Shown here: piece after piece, positions 7,899 to 16,605 of the stretch | Layout of the letters: every line of letters starts with the position of its first letter | Numbering within the stretch: the first letter of the stretch is position 1 | Made by a program: the position numbers and the translations under genes | DNA from: Roseobacter sp. GAI101 | GTDB lineage: Bacteria; Pseudomonadota; Alphaproteobacteria; Rhodobacterales; Rhodobacteraceae | DNA length: 64,000 nt | NCBI RefSeq assembly: GCF_000156335.1 | Contig: NZ_DS999213.1 | Span: 2,840,929 to 2,904,928 of the forward strand | Reading direction: 5' to 3' | The notes under the pieces: model-generated | Told to the model about the DNA's origin: nothing | Seen by the model: the letters and a program-made list of their open reading frames with translations, nothing else | Databases searched by the model: none

Positions 7899-9197
7899 AT
7901 GACCATATCATCTTCGCTCAATGCAGGGGTTGCAGGATTGCAAGCCAATGCGACACGGTTGGCATCCGTTTCCGATAACATCGCAAACTCGTCAACCTAC
8001 GGCTACAAGCGCGTCGTGACCGACTTTAACTCGTTGGTTTTGTCAGAGGGATCTTCATCATATACAGCTGGCGGGGTACGGGCCAGTTCGCAACGCTTGC
8101 TCGGTGAGGATGGTGCCCTTGTCAGTACGACAAACTCTACGGACTTGGCGGTGCGTGGCCGGGGTTTCTTGCCGGTAACGACAGCGACGGAATTTAACGC
8201 GAATTCCGAGACACCGGAAATGATGCTTACCACAACCGGTTCCTTCCGCTTGGACGCCGAAGGTTTCCTCAAGACGGAAAGCGGTCTTCTGTTGATGGGA
8301 TGGCCTGCGAATGCAGACGGGTCGATCCCTATTTATCCACGTGATACGGACGATGGGTTGCGACCTGTGCAATTTGCACTGAACCTTAACGGTGATCCAA
8401 CGACACGTGTTGATATGAGCCTGAATTTGCCCGCGACAGCAACCGCTGCGGGCGGGAGCGGCGAGCCGCAGATTCTATCGATTGAATACTTCGACAACCT
8501 GGGCACCTCCAAGAGTATCTCGATGGAGTTCACGCCAAATGTTCCAGCGACTGGTACGACGAACGAATGGAATGTGAAACTGATGGATTCTGCGCAGGGC
8601 GGTTTGCTTGTCGGCGAGTATACGATCCTGTTCGATGACAGTCGCGCATCGGGGGGGACAATTGCATCAGTAACGACAATCACTGGCAATGCTTATGATC
8701 CGGTCACCGGTGACCTTATTGTCGATGCACAAAGCGGACCAATTGAATTCAATATCGGTGCGATCGGCAGTTCGTTTGGCCTTTCTCAGCTTTCTGATAG
8801 TTTTGCGCCCATTGCATTGACGAAAGATGGCTCCCCAATTGGGAATATGGCTGGCGTAGAAGTTGACGAAAACGGCTATGTCAACGCGATCTATGATAAC
8901 GGGCTTCGCAATACGATCTATCAAATTCCGCTGATCGATATGCCGAACCCCGAAGGAATGGTTTCACTCGACGCGCAAACCTATCTGCCATCGACGAAAA
9001 GCGGGGCTTATTTCCTATGGGATTCCGGCGAAGGGCCAACGGGTGACATCAAAAGCTATTCCCGAGAGGAATCCACCACAGATGTAGCGACCGAATTGAC
9101 AACCATGATCAGGACGCAACGGGCATATTCTTCAAATGCGAAGGTCATTCAGACTGTGGATGAAATGCTTCAGGAAACGACGAACATTAAACGATAA
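7899..9197 (+). CDS. flgE: Flagellar hook protein FlgE
   Basis: A 432-residue axial protein. The N-terminal rod/hook motif (SSLNAGVAGLQANATRLASV, then SDNIANSSTYGYKR) and the C-terminal coiled segment (TMIRTQRAYSSNAKVIQTVD) are the paired helices that build the hook tube; the middle carries the variable outer domains. Exported through the flagellar type III system, hence no signal peptide. A TTG codon lies eight codons upstream, but the ATG at 7899 is preceded by AAAGG and begins the conserved domain. Confidence 0.92.
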   Translation: MTISSSLNAGVAGLQANATRLASVSDNIANSSTYGYKRVVTDFNSLVLSEGSSSYTAGGVRASSQRLLGEDGALVSTTNSTDLAVRGRGFLPVTTATEFNANSETPEMMLTTTGSFRLDAEGFLKTESGLLLMGWPANADGSIPIYPRDTDDGLRPVQFALNLNGDPTTRVDMSLNLPATATAAGGSGEPQILSIEYFDNLGTSKSISMEFTPNVPATGTTNEWNVKLMDSAQGGLLVGEYTILFDDSRASGGTIASVTTITGNAYDPVTGDLIVDAQSGPIEFNIGAIGSSFGLSQLSDSFAPIALTKDGSPIGNMAGVEVDENGYVNAIYDNGLRNTIYQIPLIDMPNPEGMVSLDAQTYLPSTKSGAYFLWDSGEGPTGDIKSYSREESTTDVATELTTMIRTQRAYSSNAKVIQTVDEMLQETTNIKR

Positions 9198-9241
9198 CTT
9201 TGCGCTTTTGACTAAAGGGTGAGTTGGAAAAAGGGGTCGAG

Positions 9242-10696
9242 ATGAGTATTTCCGGTGCATTATCAAGCGCTATGCAAGGTCTTCGCGCGGCTGGGCGAGG
9301 GTCAGAAGTCATCGCGTCAAATCTGTCAAACGCGCTCACGCCTGGCTATGGGGTGCGTTCGCTTGAACTTTCTGCTGATACCACTGCAACACATGGGGGT
9401 GTCAAAATCGATGGTGTCAGTCGACTTGTAAACGAGAGCATTGTTCATGACAAACGTATCGCGGAGGCGGGCCAAGCAAACGCATCTGCGATCCTCGATC
9501 TTTATATAAAAATCGAGGACTTGCTTGGCGCGCCGGACGATCCTGCATCTTTGTCCGCGCAAACCGCGCAACTCGAGAAAAACCTGATCACGGCCGCAAG
9601 CCGTCCCGACGCACCTGAGCGGTTGTCTACAGTCGTTGCATCAGCGCGTATTTTGGCAAACACTTTCAATGAGGCGTCGGATGGGCTTCAAAAAGTAAGA
9701 ACCACCGCAGATCGAACGATCGAACTTCAGGTTGATCAACTCAACAATGCACTTTTGCAAGTTCAAGAGTTGAATGCGCAGATCACCAAAACACAAGTTC
9801 AGGGCAACAACAGCTCTGGCCTTCTTGATCTGCGACAGCGGGTTATCGACGAGATCAGCGTTTTGGTCCCGGTACGGACAGTCGCAAGGGATAATGGTCA
9901 GGTCGCGATCTATTCAACGGGCGGCGCGGTGTTGCTGGATAGTCTTGCGGCCGAGATCGGCTTTGAGCGTTCCAATCTAGTCACACCCTACATGAGCGAG
10001 AGCGCAGGTACGCTGTCGGGTCTGACGATCAACGGCATTGCGTTCAGAACAGGGTCTTCGAGTGGGGTATTGTCAGGCGGATCTATCGCTGCACAGTTTG
10101 AAATTCGGGATGAGATTGCTGTAGAAGCTCAGGCGCAAATTGATGCTTTGGCACGAGATCTGGTGGAGCGGTTCCAAGATCCTGCCGTTGACCCTGGTCT
10201 GGCGATTGGTGACGCAGGACTGTTTACCGACGAGGGAAATTTCTTCGACCCTGCAAACGAAAACGGGCTGGCGCAGCGGCTTGTCCTGAATGCAGCCGTC
10301 GACCCGGATCAGGGTGGAGAAACCTGGCGGTTAAGAGATGGGATTAATGCTGCGGGTCCCGGCGATGTCGGAGATGCAACGCTTCTCAATAACATGATTT
10401 CTGCGCTTTCAACGGGCCGCGTTTCCTCCAGTGGGATTTTCAGCGGGGGATCCTATTCAACAATTGACCTGACATCGACACTTACATCGCATTATGGGGC
10501 TGAACGTCTGAACGCCGAGCAAATTCAGAGCTTTAGTGCGACACAAGTGACGGAATTAACCGAACGCCTCTTAAGTGAAGGGGTGGATAGCGATCAGGAA
10601 CTGCAAAAACTCTTGCTCGTTGAACAGGCCTTTGCTGCCAACGCGCGGATGGTTCAAGCGGTTGATGAAATGATGCAAACTTTGCTGAGGATATAA
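9242..10696 (+). CDS. flgK: Flagellar hook-filament junction protein FlgK (HAP1)
   Basis: A 484-residue axial protein starting with ISGALSSAMQGLRAAGRG and the rod motif SNLSNALTPGY. The C-terminus has the hook-type helix (LLLVEQAFAANARMVQAVDE). FlgK caps the hook and joins it to the filament together with FlgL. The ATG at 9242 follows AAAAAGGGG; the in-frame TTG six codons earlier lacks such a site. flgL begins four bases after the stop, as expected for a co-translated pair. Confidence 0.92.
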   Translation: MSISGALSSAMQGLRAAGRGSEVIASNLSNALTPGYGVRSLELSADTTATHGGVKIDGVSRLVNESIVHDKRIAEAGQANASAILDLYIKIEDLLGAPDDPASLSAQTAQLEKNLITAASRPDAPERLSTVVASARILANTFNEASDGLQKVRTTADRTIELQVDQLNNALLQVQELNAQITKTQVQGNNSSGLLDLRQRVIDEISVLVPVRTVARDNGQVAIYSTGGAVLLDSLAAEIGFERSNLVTPYMSESAGTLSGLTINGIAFRTGSSSGVLSGGSIAAQFEIRDEIAVEAQAQIDALARDLVERFQDPAVDPGLAIGDAGLFTDEGNFFDPANENGLAQRLVLNAAVDPDQGGETWRLRDGINAAGPGDVGDATLLNNMISALSTGRVSSSGIFSGGSYSTIDLTSTLTSHYGAERLNAEQIQSFSATQVTELTERLLSEGVDSDQELQKLLLVEQAFAANARMVQAVDEMMQTLLRI

Positions 10697-10700
10697 GACC

Positions 10701-11705
10701 ATGAGCCCTACATCACTCGGGGATCTTGCACAGTCTTTCATGCTGAGGCATCGAAATACTGCCCTGAAACAAGAAATGACACGTCTGACCCAAGAGCTTT
10801 CGACTGGACAGGTCGCTGATATACGTCAGGCGCTAGCCGGAAATTACAGCTATATTACTGAACTTGAACGAAACATGGAGGTTTTAAGTGCCTATCAGGT
10901 GGCGACAACTGAAGCTCAAATATTTGCCGAAGTCACCCAAACTGCACTTGGTCGGTATGAGGAAGTTGGCGAAAAACTTGCAAATAGCCTGATCGTATCC
11001 GGGACGTCGACAGTTGGCGCACAAGCAAATGACACAGCGGAAGAGGCTCGGGTCACCGTTTCCGTTTTGATTAGTACGCTCAATACGAAATCAGCCGGAC
11101 GCAGTATTTTTGGCGGTACGGCAACCGATCGTCCTGCAACTGCGTCGGCGGAGACGCTACTGAGCGAACTTAGAGCCGCTATAGCTGGCGCTGTGACGCC
11201 TTCCGATATGTTTGCTGCTGCGGAAGCCTGGTTTGATGATCCGGCTGGGTTTGACACTGTCATCTATCAAGGGTCGGCAGATGCTCTTGCGCCAGTCCAG
11301 CTAACGAACAGGGAAACAGTTTCATTCGATACCCGGGCAACCGACCCGAGGCTCAAGGACATGCTACGGTTTGCCAGTCTTGCAGCACTTGCGGAGGATC
11401 CGTCACTTGGATTCACTGGAAGCCAAAAAGGTGAAGTTTTCGTAGACGCAGGAACATCGTTATTAGGGGCTCGCGATGCGATAATTTCTTTGCAGGCTAG
11501 AACAGGTTTTGTGGAGGCGCAAATCGAAGGTATTTCGACGCGTAACGCAGCAGAAATAACGAGTACCGAATTTGAGAAAAGCGCTCTTTTGAATGTAGAT
11601 CCTTTCGAGGCCGCAACGAAGCTTGAAGACGTCCAGTTCCAACTGCAAAGCCTGTATTCGGTAACTGTTCGAATGTCGCAGCTTTCCCTGGTCAACTTCC
11701 TATGA
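10701..11705 (+). CDS. flgL: Flagellar hook-filament junction protein FlgL (HAP3)
   Basis: A 334-residue flagellin-related junction protein. Its position directly after flgK, the helical N-terminus (RHRNTALKQEMTRLTQELST) and the flagellin-like C-terminus (ATKLEDVQFQLQSLYSV) identify it despite a divergent middle. It forms the second ring between hook and filament and is exported by the flagellar system. Its stop overlaps the flgI start by ATGA, so the two are translationally coupled. Confidence 0.85.
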   Translation: MSPTSLGDLAQSFMLRHRNTALKQEMTRLTQELSTGQVADIRQALAGNYSYITELERNMEVLSAYQVATTEAQIFAEVTQTALGRYEEVGEKLANSLIVSGTSTVGAQANDTAEEARVTVSVLISTLNTKSAGRSIFGGTATDRPATASAETLLSELRAAIAGAVTPSDMFAAAEAWFDDPAGFDTVIYQGSADALAPVQLTNRETVSFDTRATDPRLKDMLRFASLAALAEDPSLGFTGSQKGEVFVDAGTSLLGARDAIISLQARTGFVEAQIEGISTRNAAEITSTEFEKSALLNVDPFEAATKLEDVQFQLQSLYSVTVRMSQLSLVNFL

Positions 11706-12805
11706 TTCGCGGTTGGCTTATTACGTTTGCTTTGATCGTTCTGATCTTGCCAGCCTATGCTGGCCCAGTGCGCATTAAAGACCTCGTCGATTTTGACGGC
11801 GTGCGGGAAAATGATCTTGTCGGATATGGTCTCGTGGTCGGATTGAACGGTTCGGGCGATGGCTTGCGCAACGCACCTTTTACCGAAGATATCATGACAA
11901 ATATTCTGGAACGGCTTGGCGTAAATGTTACCGGTGAACAATTCAGGCCAAAGAACGTTGCTGCGGTTCTCGTAACTGCAACACTGCCCGCTTTTGCGCG
12001 AACAGGCAGCCAAATTGACGTGACGGTTTCGGCCATCGGTGACGCAAAAAGCTTGATGGGTGGAACTCTGATCATGACTCCACTGAATGCAGCAGATGGA
12101 GATATATATGCTGTGGCACAAGGCACTATTATTGCCGGCGGTGCCGTGGCAGAGGGCGATGCCGGCGCTGTAATTCAAGGTGTTCCTACCTCAGGGGTGA
12201 TCCCGTCCGGCGCGCGGGTAGAACGAGAAATCGATTTTCAGTTATCAAGCCTTTCGGATCTTAGGCTTGCGTTGCGGGAAGGGGATTTCACGACTGCCAC
12301 CAGAATAGAGCGTGCCATTAATCTAGAGTTCGGACGGGAAGTCGCTGTTATGCTTGATAGTGGAACAGTCCAACTCAATATTGAGCGGACGAGGATGCCA
12401 TCTGTTGCTCATGCGCTTGGAAGAATTGAAAATCTATCAGTTGAGCCTGAGCGAAAAGCACGTGTCGTCGTTGACCAGAGATCCGGCACAATCGTCATGG
12501 GCGAAGACGTGCGCATATCACGAGTAGCAGTGTCCCAAGGTAACCTTGTTCTTCGCATCCAAGAGGAACCTATTGTTGTCCAACCGAACCCTTTTGCCGA
12601 AGGTGAGACGATCATCGTACCGCGCACCCGAGCCGCAATTGAAGAACAGCCAGGAATAGGTCTTGCAGAAATCCCCAATGGAACGTCGCTCTCAGAAGTT
12701 ATCGGTGGGTTGAATGCTTTAGGTGTCTCACCGCGTGACATGATCGATATACTGAAAAGTATTAAAGCTGCCGGCGCTTTGCATGCCGAGTTTGTTGTGC
12801 GGTAA
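11702..12805 (+). CDS. flgI: Flagellar basal-body P-ring protein FlgI
   Basis: A 367-residue periplasmic protein with a cleavable Sec signal (LITFALIVLILPAYA, cut before GPVRIKD). Typical FlgI stretches are LVGYGLVVGLNGSGD and GGTLIMTPLNAADGDIYAVA in the first third and the C-terminal LNALGVSPRDMIDILKSIK. It forms the bushing ring in the peptidoglycan layer around the rod. It ends the flgEKLI run; no strong terminator was seen after it. Confidence 0.95.
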   Translation: MIRGWLITFALIVLILPAYAGPVRIKDLVDFDGVRENDLVGYGLVVGLNGSGDGLRNAPFTEDIMTNILERLGVNVTGEQFRPKNVAAVLVTATLPAFARTGSQIDVTVSAIGDAKSLMGGTLIMTPLNAADGDIYAVAQGTIIAGGAVAEGDAGAVIQGVPTSGVIPSGARVEREIDFQLSSLSDLRLALREGDFTTATRIERAINLEFGREVAVMLDSGTVQLNIERTRMPSVAHALGRIENLSVEPERKARVVVDQRSGTIVMGEDVRISRVAVSQGNLVLRIQEEPIVVQPNPFAEGETIIVPRTRAAIEEQPGIGLAEIPNGTSLSEVIGGLNALGVSPRDMIDILKSIKAAGALHAEFVVR

Positions 12806-13551
12806 TTATATTAGAACTTGATTTTTGGTTTGCGCCGGAAAATTAATTTCGATTTATGTTAGTTATATCGGCTCGTACGGATTTCACATGCGGTTTGGCA
12901 CTGTCACGTTGGACTGTCGAGCTTAACTCTGAAGTGACTTGGATTTTTCATCAAGAACTGACCCACCTTTAGATTTTGTTTTGGGGGCAGTCTTGGGCCG
13001 AGGCATGATTTTCCACTACTTTTTCCCTGCTAGGGCTGAACTTGACCTGAATTGGAAGCTGTCCTTTCCGGTCCCAAGGATGTGGCAGCGGTGGGTCAGG
13101 CGTTTGAGGAGCGCGGAGGTCATCTTGGCATCCACTGCCCGGCAATGTGTTTCAAAGCAATGCCAAGATAGGGGCCGAGGATCGTTGACCAATCGCAAAA
13201 GCTGAGGTCTGTCGTGATTATAGCGCTGGTGCGTTCGTAAAGTTGCTGAGCAACTGGGCAAGTATCGGGATCACGCCGCAGGCGTGTCCTTCGCACGTTG
13301 ATCAGGCAATGTATCTTCAGACTGAGCAGCATTATGATAAGGACACCGCTGGCGGGATCATGATGCATGGCGGTTCGACCCGCAGGCCATCATCGTGTTC
13401 GACTTTGGCGTTTGGCTTACGGTGCAGAGCCCGTGCCTGCGGGGTCTGAAGAACTGGGGCGAATTGGAACGAGACTAGAGTAAGTGGCACGAGACTATAC
13501 AGAAGGCTAAATCGTAACCCACTAGGAAGAATGAAATTAACGACCTATCCC
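12806..13551. other. Degenerate intergenic region with insertion-sequence remnants
   Basis: There is no intact gene in this stretch. The left part (12806-12950) is AT-rich and contains AACTGACCCACC near 12956, a string often found in the terminal repeats of IS21-family elements. The middle holds an IstB remnant on the minus strand. The part from about 13320 to 13551 gives no recognisable protein. The region separates the flagellar genes from a partial tRNA and looks like a site of repeated insertion and decay. Confidence 0.5.
13020..13310 (-). pseudogene. IS21-family helper ATPase IstB, C-terminal remnant, frameshifted
   Basis: Two minus-strand frames together read like the IstB C-terminus: QQLYERTSAIITTDLSFCDW in one frame and then DAKMTSALLKRLTHRCHILG with TGKDSFQFRSSSA in another. 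The switch lies around 13140-13190. In IstB these parts follow the Walker B region of the DnaC-like ATPase that assists IS21 transposition. The N-terminal P-loop part and the IstA transposase are missing, so this is a dead fragment. Confidence 0.75.
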
Positions 13552-13600
13552 GCCCGTCCTAAGGGGCAGGTTGCTGGTTCGAACCCAGCCGGGATGACCA
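13552..13600 (+). pseudogene. 3-prime half of tRNA-Arg (anticodon CCU), probable attachment-site footprint
   Basis: From the anticodon loop onward the sequence fits a tRNA exactly: GTCCTAA loop (U33, anticodon CCT, A37), 3-prime anticodon arm GGGGC, variable loop AGGTT, T arm GCTGG-TTCGAAC-CCAGC, acceptor strand CGGGATG, discriminator A and encoded CCA. The 5-prime half is absent: there is no D arm and no CATCCCG acceptor strand at the right distance upstream. Tyrosine-recombinase elements commonly duplicate such 3-prime tRNA segments when they integrate. Confidence 0.75.
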
Positions 13601-13816
13601 TTTAACCCAGTTTGTTAGGAGGGCGCGGACCGGCCTAAGTGGCAAGCGGGGTGAGATCACGACCAGGCATGCTGTCTGTGAAAAAAACCTCCGACAGTTT
13701 TGCGGTTTTCGGCAAGTGCCACCGCTGGTTTGAAAAACACACGCACCGGTGCCTGATACTGGTCGAAAATTTTTGCCGAACGCTGTGGTGACACATCGCT
13801 CGGCAACCTTACGGCA

Positions 13817-14245
13817 TCAATTTGCGAAGGTGACATGTCCCTCTTGGTCAATTGGCCAGACCGGGTTCCACGCGATTTCCCAGATGTGGCCGTCGGGGTC
13901 TTTTACATATCCCCGCCGCCCGCCGTGGGACGGCGCATCTGCCTGGCGAAGCAATGTCGCGCCCGCAGAGACGAACTTGTCGATGACAACCTGCACGTCG
14001 CGTTCTCTGGCGACATTATGCGCAAGGGTGACGGCACCCTGCGGCGGAAGACCCTGTTGCTTCGTGTCTTCCTCAAGGGAAGATTTCAGCCATGTGCCGA
14101 GGACGAATCCGTTCATCTGATAGAACGCAATTTCCGCGTTTTCGAAGACCGGGTTCCAGCCGAAGCCCTTTTGATAGAATGATTTCGATCTGGCGAGGTC
14201 GGATATCCCCAATGTAATCACTGCGATCTGTTGTTGCATTTTCAT
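13817..14245 (-). CDS. VOC-family (glyoxalase/bleomycin resistance fold) protein
   Basis: A 142-residue single-subunit VOC protein with two beta-alpha-beta repeats: ITLGISDLARSKSFYQKGFG at the start and YVKDPDGHIWEIAWNP near the end, the latter typical of the metal-site strand. Members are metal-dependent lyases, isomerases or dioxygenases, or binding proteins; the substrate is not evident. The ATG at 14245 follows AAAGGACATGAAA. It stands alone beside the partial tRNA. Confidence 0.85.
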   Translation of the reverse strand: MKMQQQIAVITLGISDLARSKSFYQKGFGWNPVFENAEIAFYQMNGFVLGTWLKSSLEEDTKQQGLPPQGAVTLAHNVARERDVQVVIDKFVSAGATLLRQADAPSHGGRRGYVKDPDGHIWEIAWNPVWPIDQEGHVTFAN

Positions 14246-14846
14246 GTCCTTTGCTGTGCCCGCACGACATGCGCTGGCGATTGGACCATGGGACGCGACG
14301 ATCGGGGCACCGGTGCGCGAAAGGACCCGGTTGGACCGGGGGCCGGGCCAACCGCACCGACCTAACCTGTTTCTGGTGCATCGAGCCTAGTTGAACATGC
14401 CAGCGCGTCAACCGGATGCAAGCGCCTGTCTGGGGGGCTTGCTATAACAACTGGCATGCTGGGGCCTGAAACGACATTCGCCATTCCAAGCGTCACGTTT
14501 TGCTTTGGGGCGCGCGTCTTGGTGTCCGATTTTTCTTTCATACAGCTGTTCCAAATCACTTGAGGGGTGTGTCAATCGAGAGGGAATTTAGACGTGACAC
14601 ATATGCCAAAAACGTCTTGCCTCGATAGGGATCGCTTCAAGTTTACCTACCCTTCGCTCCGACCAATCCGGACTGGGCGCATTTGTCTTTTTGTCTGTTC
14701 GCCGGACTGATCACGCGGAAATCACAACCTTGGCTGACTCCCTCGAAATCACCGGCAGGGCATGGATCTCCGACCTGGCGTCCTGGCGTTGTGCCGCACG
14801 AGGGATTGGTACCGGGGCCAGACCATGCCGGTCTCAAACTTCAGGG
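14246..14846. other. 600-bp gap without a supported gene
   Basis: Short frames exist on both strands, but none has a good ribosome binding site, domain or sensible codon pattern. No strong terminator or promoter was recognised. Confidence 0.4.
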
Positions 14847-15596
14847 TCAAAGCCCCCTGATCATGCCGCCATCGACCCGCAGCAGAGATCCCGTGACATA
14901 GGACGCTTGCTGTGCGCAAAGGAACGCGACCACGGCGGCGAACTCCTCGGGTGTGCCGTAGCGTCCGGCCGGGATTGATTTGCGGCTGGCCGTCTGCACG
15001 GCCTCTAGCGGGGTGCCGGTCTTGTCGGCCTTCAGGCCATCCAGTTCGGCAAAGCGGTCGGTGCTTATCCGGCCCGGCAACACCATGTTGACGGTGATGC
15101 CATCTGCCGCGACCTCTTCGGCCAGCGTCTTGGACCACCCCGCGATGGCACCGCGCACACCGTTCGACAGGGCAAGGTTGGGGATCGGCTGCACGATGCC
15201 CGACGATCCGATGGTAACGATCCGGCCCCAGCCTTTGGTGATCATGCCTGGCAGGGCCGCATCGCTAATGGCAAAGAACGGGGCTGCCATAGTATCGAAA
15301 GCGGTCTGCCATGCGGCGATGGTTTGCCCCTTGGCGGGACCGGCAGCGGGGCCGCCACAGTTGTTCACAAGAATATCGACCGGCTGCGCTTTCAGCCGCG
15401 CGATCAGTGCCGCGATGTTGGCGGGATCGGACAGATCAAGCGCCACCCCCTCAATACCCGCCGCCGGAGCGGTGCCGCTGCGCGAGGCCGCGATCACATG
15501 CGCGCCTTCAGTCGCCAGAAGCGTGGCGCTTGCAGCACCAAGGCCGCGGCTTGCCCCCAGAACCAGCGCGGTCTTGCCCGTCAGTCCGAAATCCAT
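14847..15596 (-). CDS. SDR-family oxidoreductase with a non-canonical active site
   Basis: A 249-residue Rossmann-fold protein with the NAD(P) motif ALVLGASRGLGAAS and the NNCGG strand motif. After VTIGSSG the usual YxxxK catalytic pair is replaced: the aligned stretch is LSNGVRGA, giving N and R where Y and K are expected. A subgroup of SDRs shares this change, so chemistry may differ or be lost. It is the last gene of the minus-strand operon; its ATG touches the stop of the DapA-like gene, implying coupling. Confidence 0.85.
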   Translation of the reverse strand: MDFGLTGKTALVLGASRGLGAASATLLATEGAHVIAASRSGTAPAAGIEGVALDLSDPANIAALIARLKAQPVDILVNNCGGPAAGPAKGQTIAAWQTAFDTMAAPFFAISDAALPGMITKGWGRIVTIGSSGIVQPIPNLALSNGVRGAIAGWSKTLAEEVAADGITVNMVLPGRISTDRFAELDGLKADKTGTPLEAVQTASRKSIPAGRYGTPEEFAAVVAFLCAQQASYVTGSLLRVDGGMIRGL

Positions 15597-16522
15597 CAGT
15601 TCAACTCCTTCAATCGTTTCTCCTGCCGGACAAGCAAACGCTCGACTTCGGCGATGGCGGCAGGTGCCAATCCTGCACCCGGTGCGCGCAGGGCCGCCGA
15701 TGCAATCGCGCCCCGTTTGGCCAGCACGTATTTGCGCACGGCAAGGCCCACGCCGGGCTGTTGTTCGTAGCGCACCAGAGGCAGGTAAGCGTCAAAGATA
15801 TCCTGCGCGCGATCCATGTCGCCCGCGCCGGCAAGCCGTACGACATCGGCCAGCATCTCGGGATAGCCAAACCCGGTCATTGCCCCGTCTGCGCCACGCG
15901 CGATCTCTTCGGGCAGGAACACACCGCCATTCCCGCACAGCACCGAGATCCGGCGCCGGCCCTCTGCTTCGGCTTTGCGCAGGGCGGTGATCTTGGCCAG
16001 ACCGGGCCAATCCTCGTGCTTGAGCATCACAACCTGCGGCACGTCGTCAATGATCCGGCCCAGCACCTCGTCCGAGATTTGCACCCCTGTGGCCAAGGGG
16101 AAATCCTGCAACACGACGGGCACAGTTTCGCCGACTGCCCGGGCGGCCTGAGCGAAATAATCACGGATCTGCGGATCGGTCTTCAGATTGCCCGGTGTCG
16201 TGACCATGCACCCGTCAGCACCCATGTCCATCACTGCGCGCCCCAATTCGCCAACGGCGGCAAGTCCGGGTGCCGAAACGCCCACCACCACCGGCTTGCC
16301 AGCAGCGCGTGTGATCACCCGCTGCGCAACGGCGCGGCTTTCGGCCTGGGTAAGTTTTTGCGCCTCGCCCATCATGCCAAGGATGGTCAGCCCGTCCGCG
16401 CCTTTTTCAAAGTAGAAATCAACCACCCGATCAAGGCTGTCGAAATCGATGGCACCCGTCTGGGTGAACGGGGTGACAGAAATGACATAGACGCCTTTGG
16501 CATCCGATGTGAGCAGGGTCAT
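15596..16522 (-). CDS. DapA-like (dihydrodipicolinate synthase family) aldolase/lyase
   Basis: A 308-residue class-I aldolase-fold protein. The Schiff-base lysine is visible in VVMLKHEDWPG, and the N-terminal phosphate/keto-acid loop is GLTILGMMGEAQKL instead of the GTTGE of true DapA. The strand that carries the catalytic tyrosine in DapA reads VVLQDFPLATG. These changes argue for a keto-acid lyase or a synthase other than lysine biosynthesis. The ATG at 16522 follows AAGGA. It lies within the pxpA aminotransferase operon, so a catabolic role is likely. Confidence 0.82.
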   Translation of the reverse strand: MTLLTSDAKGVYVISVTPFTQTGAIDFDSLDRVVDFYFEKGADGLTILGMMGEAQKLTQAESRAVAQRVITRAAGKPVVVGVSAPGLAAVGELGRAVMDMGADGCMVTTPGNLKTDPQIRDYFAQAARAVGETVPVVLQDFPLATGVQISDEVLGRIIDDVPQVVMLKHEDWPGLAKITALRKAEAEGRRRISVLCGNGGVFLPEEIARGADGAMTGFGYPEMLADVVRLAGAGDMDRAQDIFDAYLPLVRYEQQPGVGLAVRKYVLAKRGAIASAALRAPGAGLAPAAIAEVERLLVRQEKRLKELN

Positions 16523-16605
16523 GGGTAATCCTTGTCTTTGGGATAGCGGGTCCGGCCCGCACAACAGGGCACCGCCCCCTTGGGGGCTGGTGCGTTCCGG
16601 GGTGG

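Noticed and set aside
13520..13600. Functional tRNA-Arg gene
   Set aside because: There is no D arm and no matching 5-prime acceptor strand, so it cannot fold as a tRNA.
13657..13851. 64-codon minus-strand frame downstream of the VOC gene
   Set aside because: It overlaps the VOC coding end, has no ribosome site and no recognisable domain.
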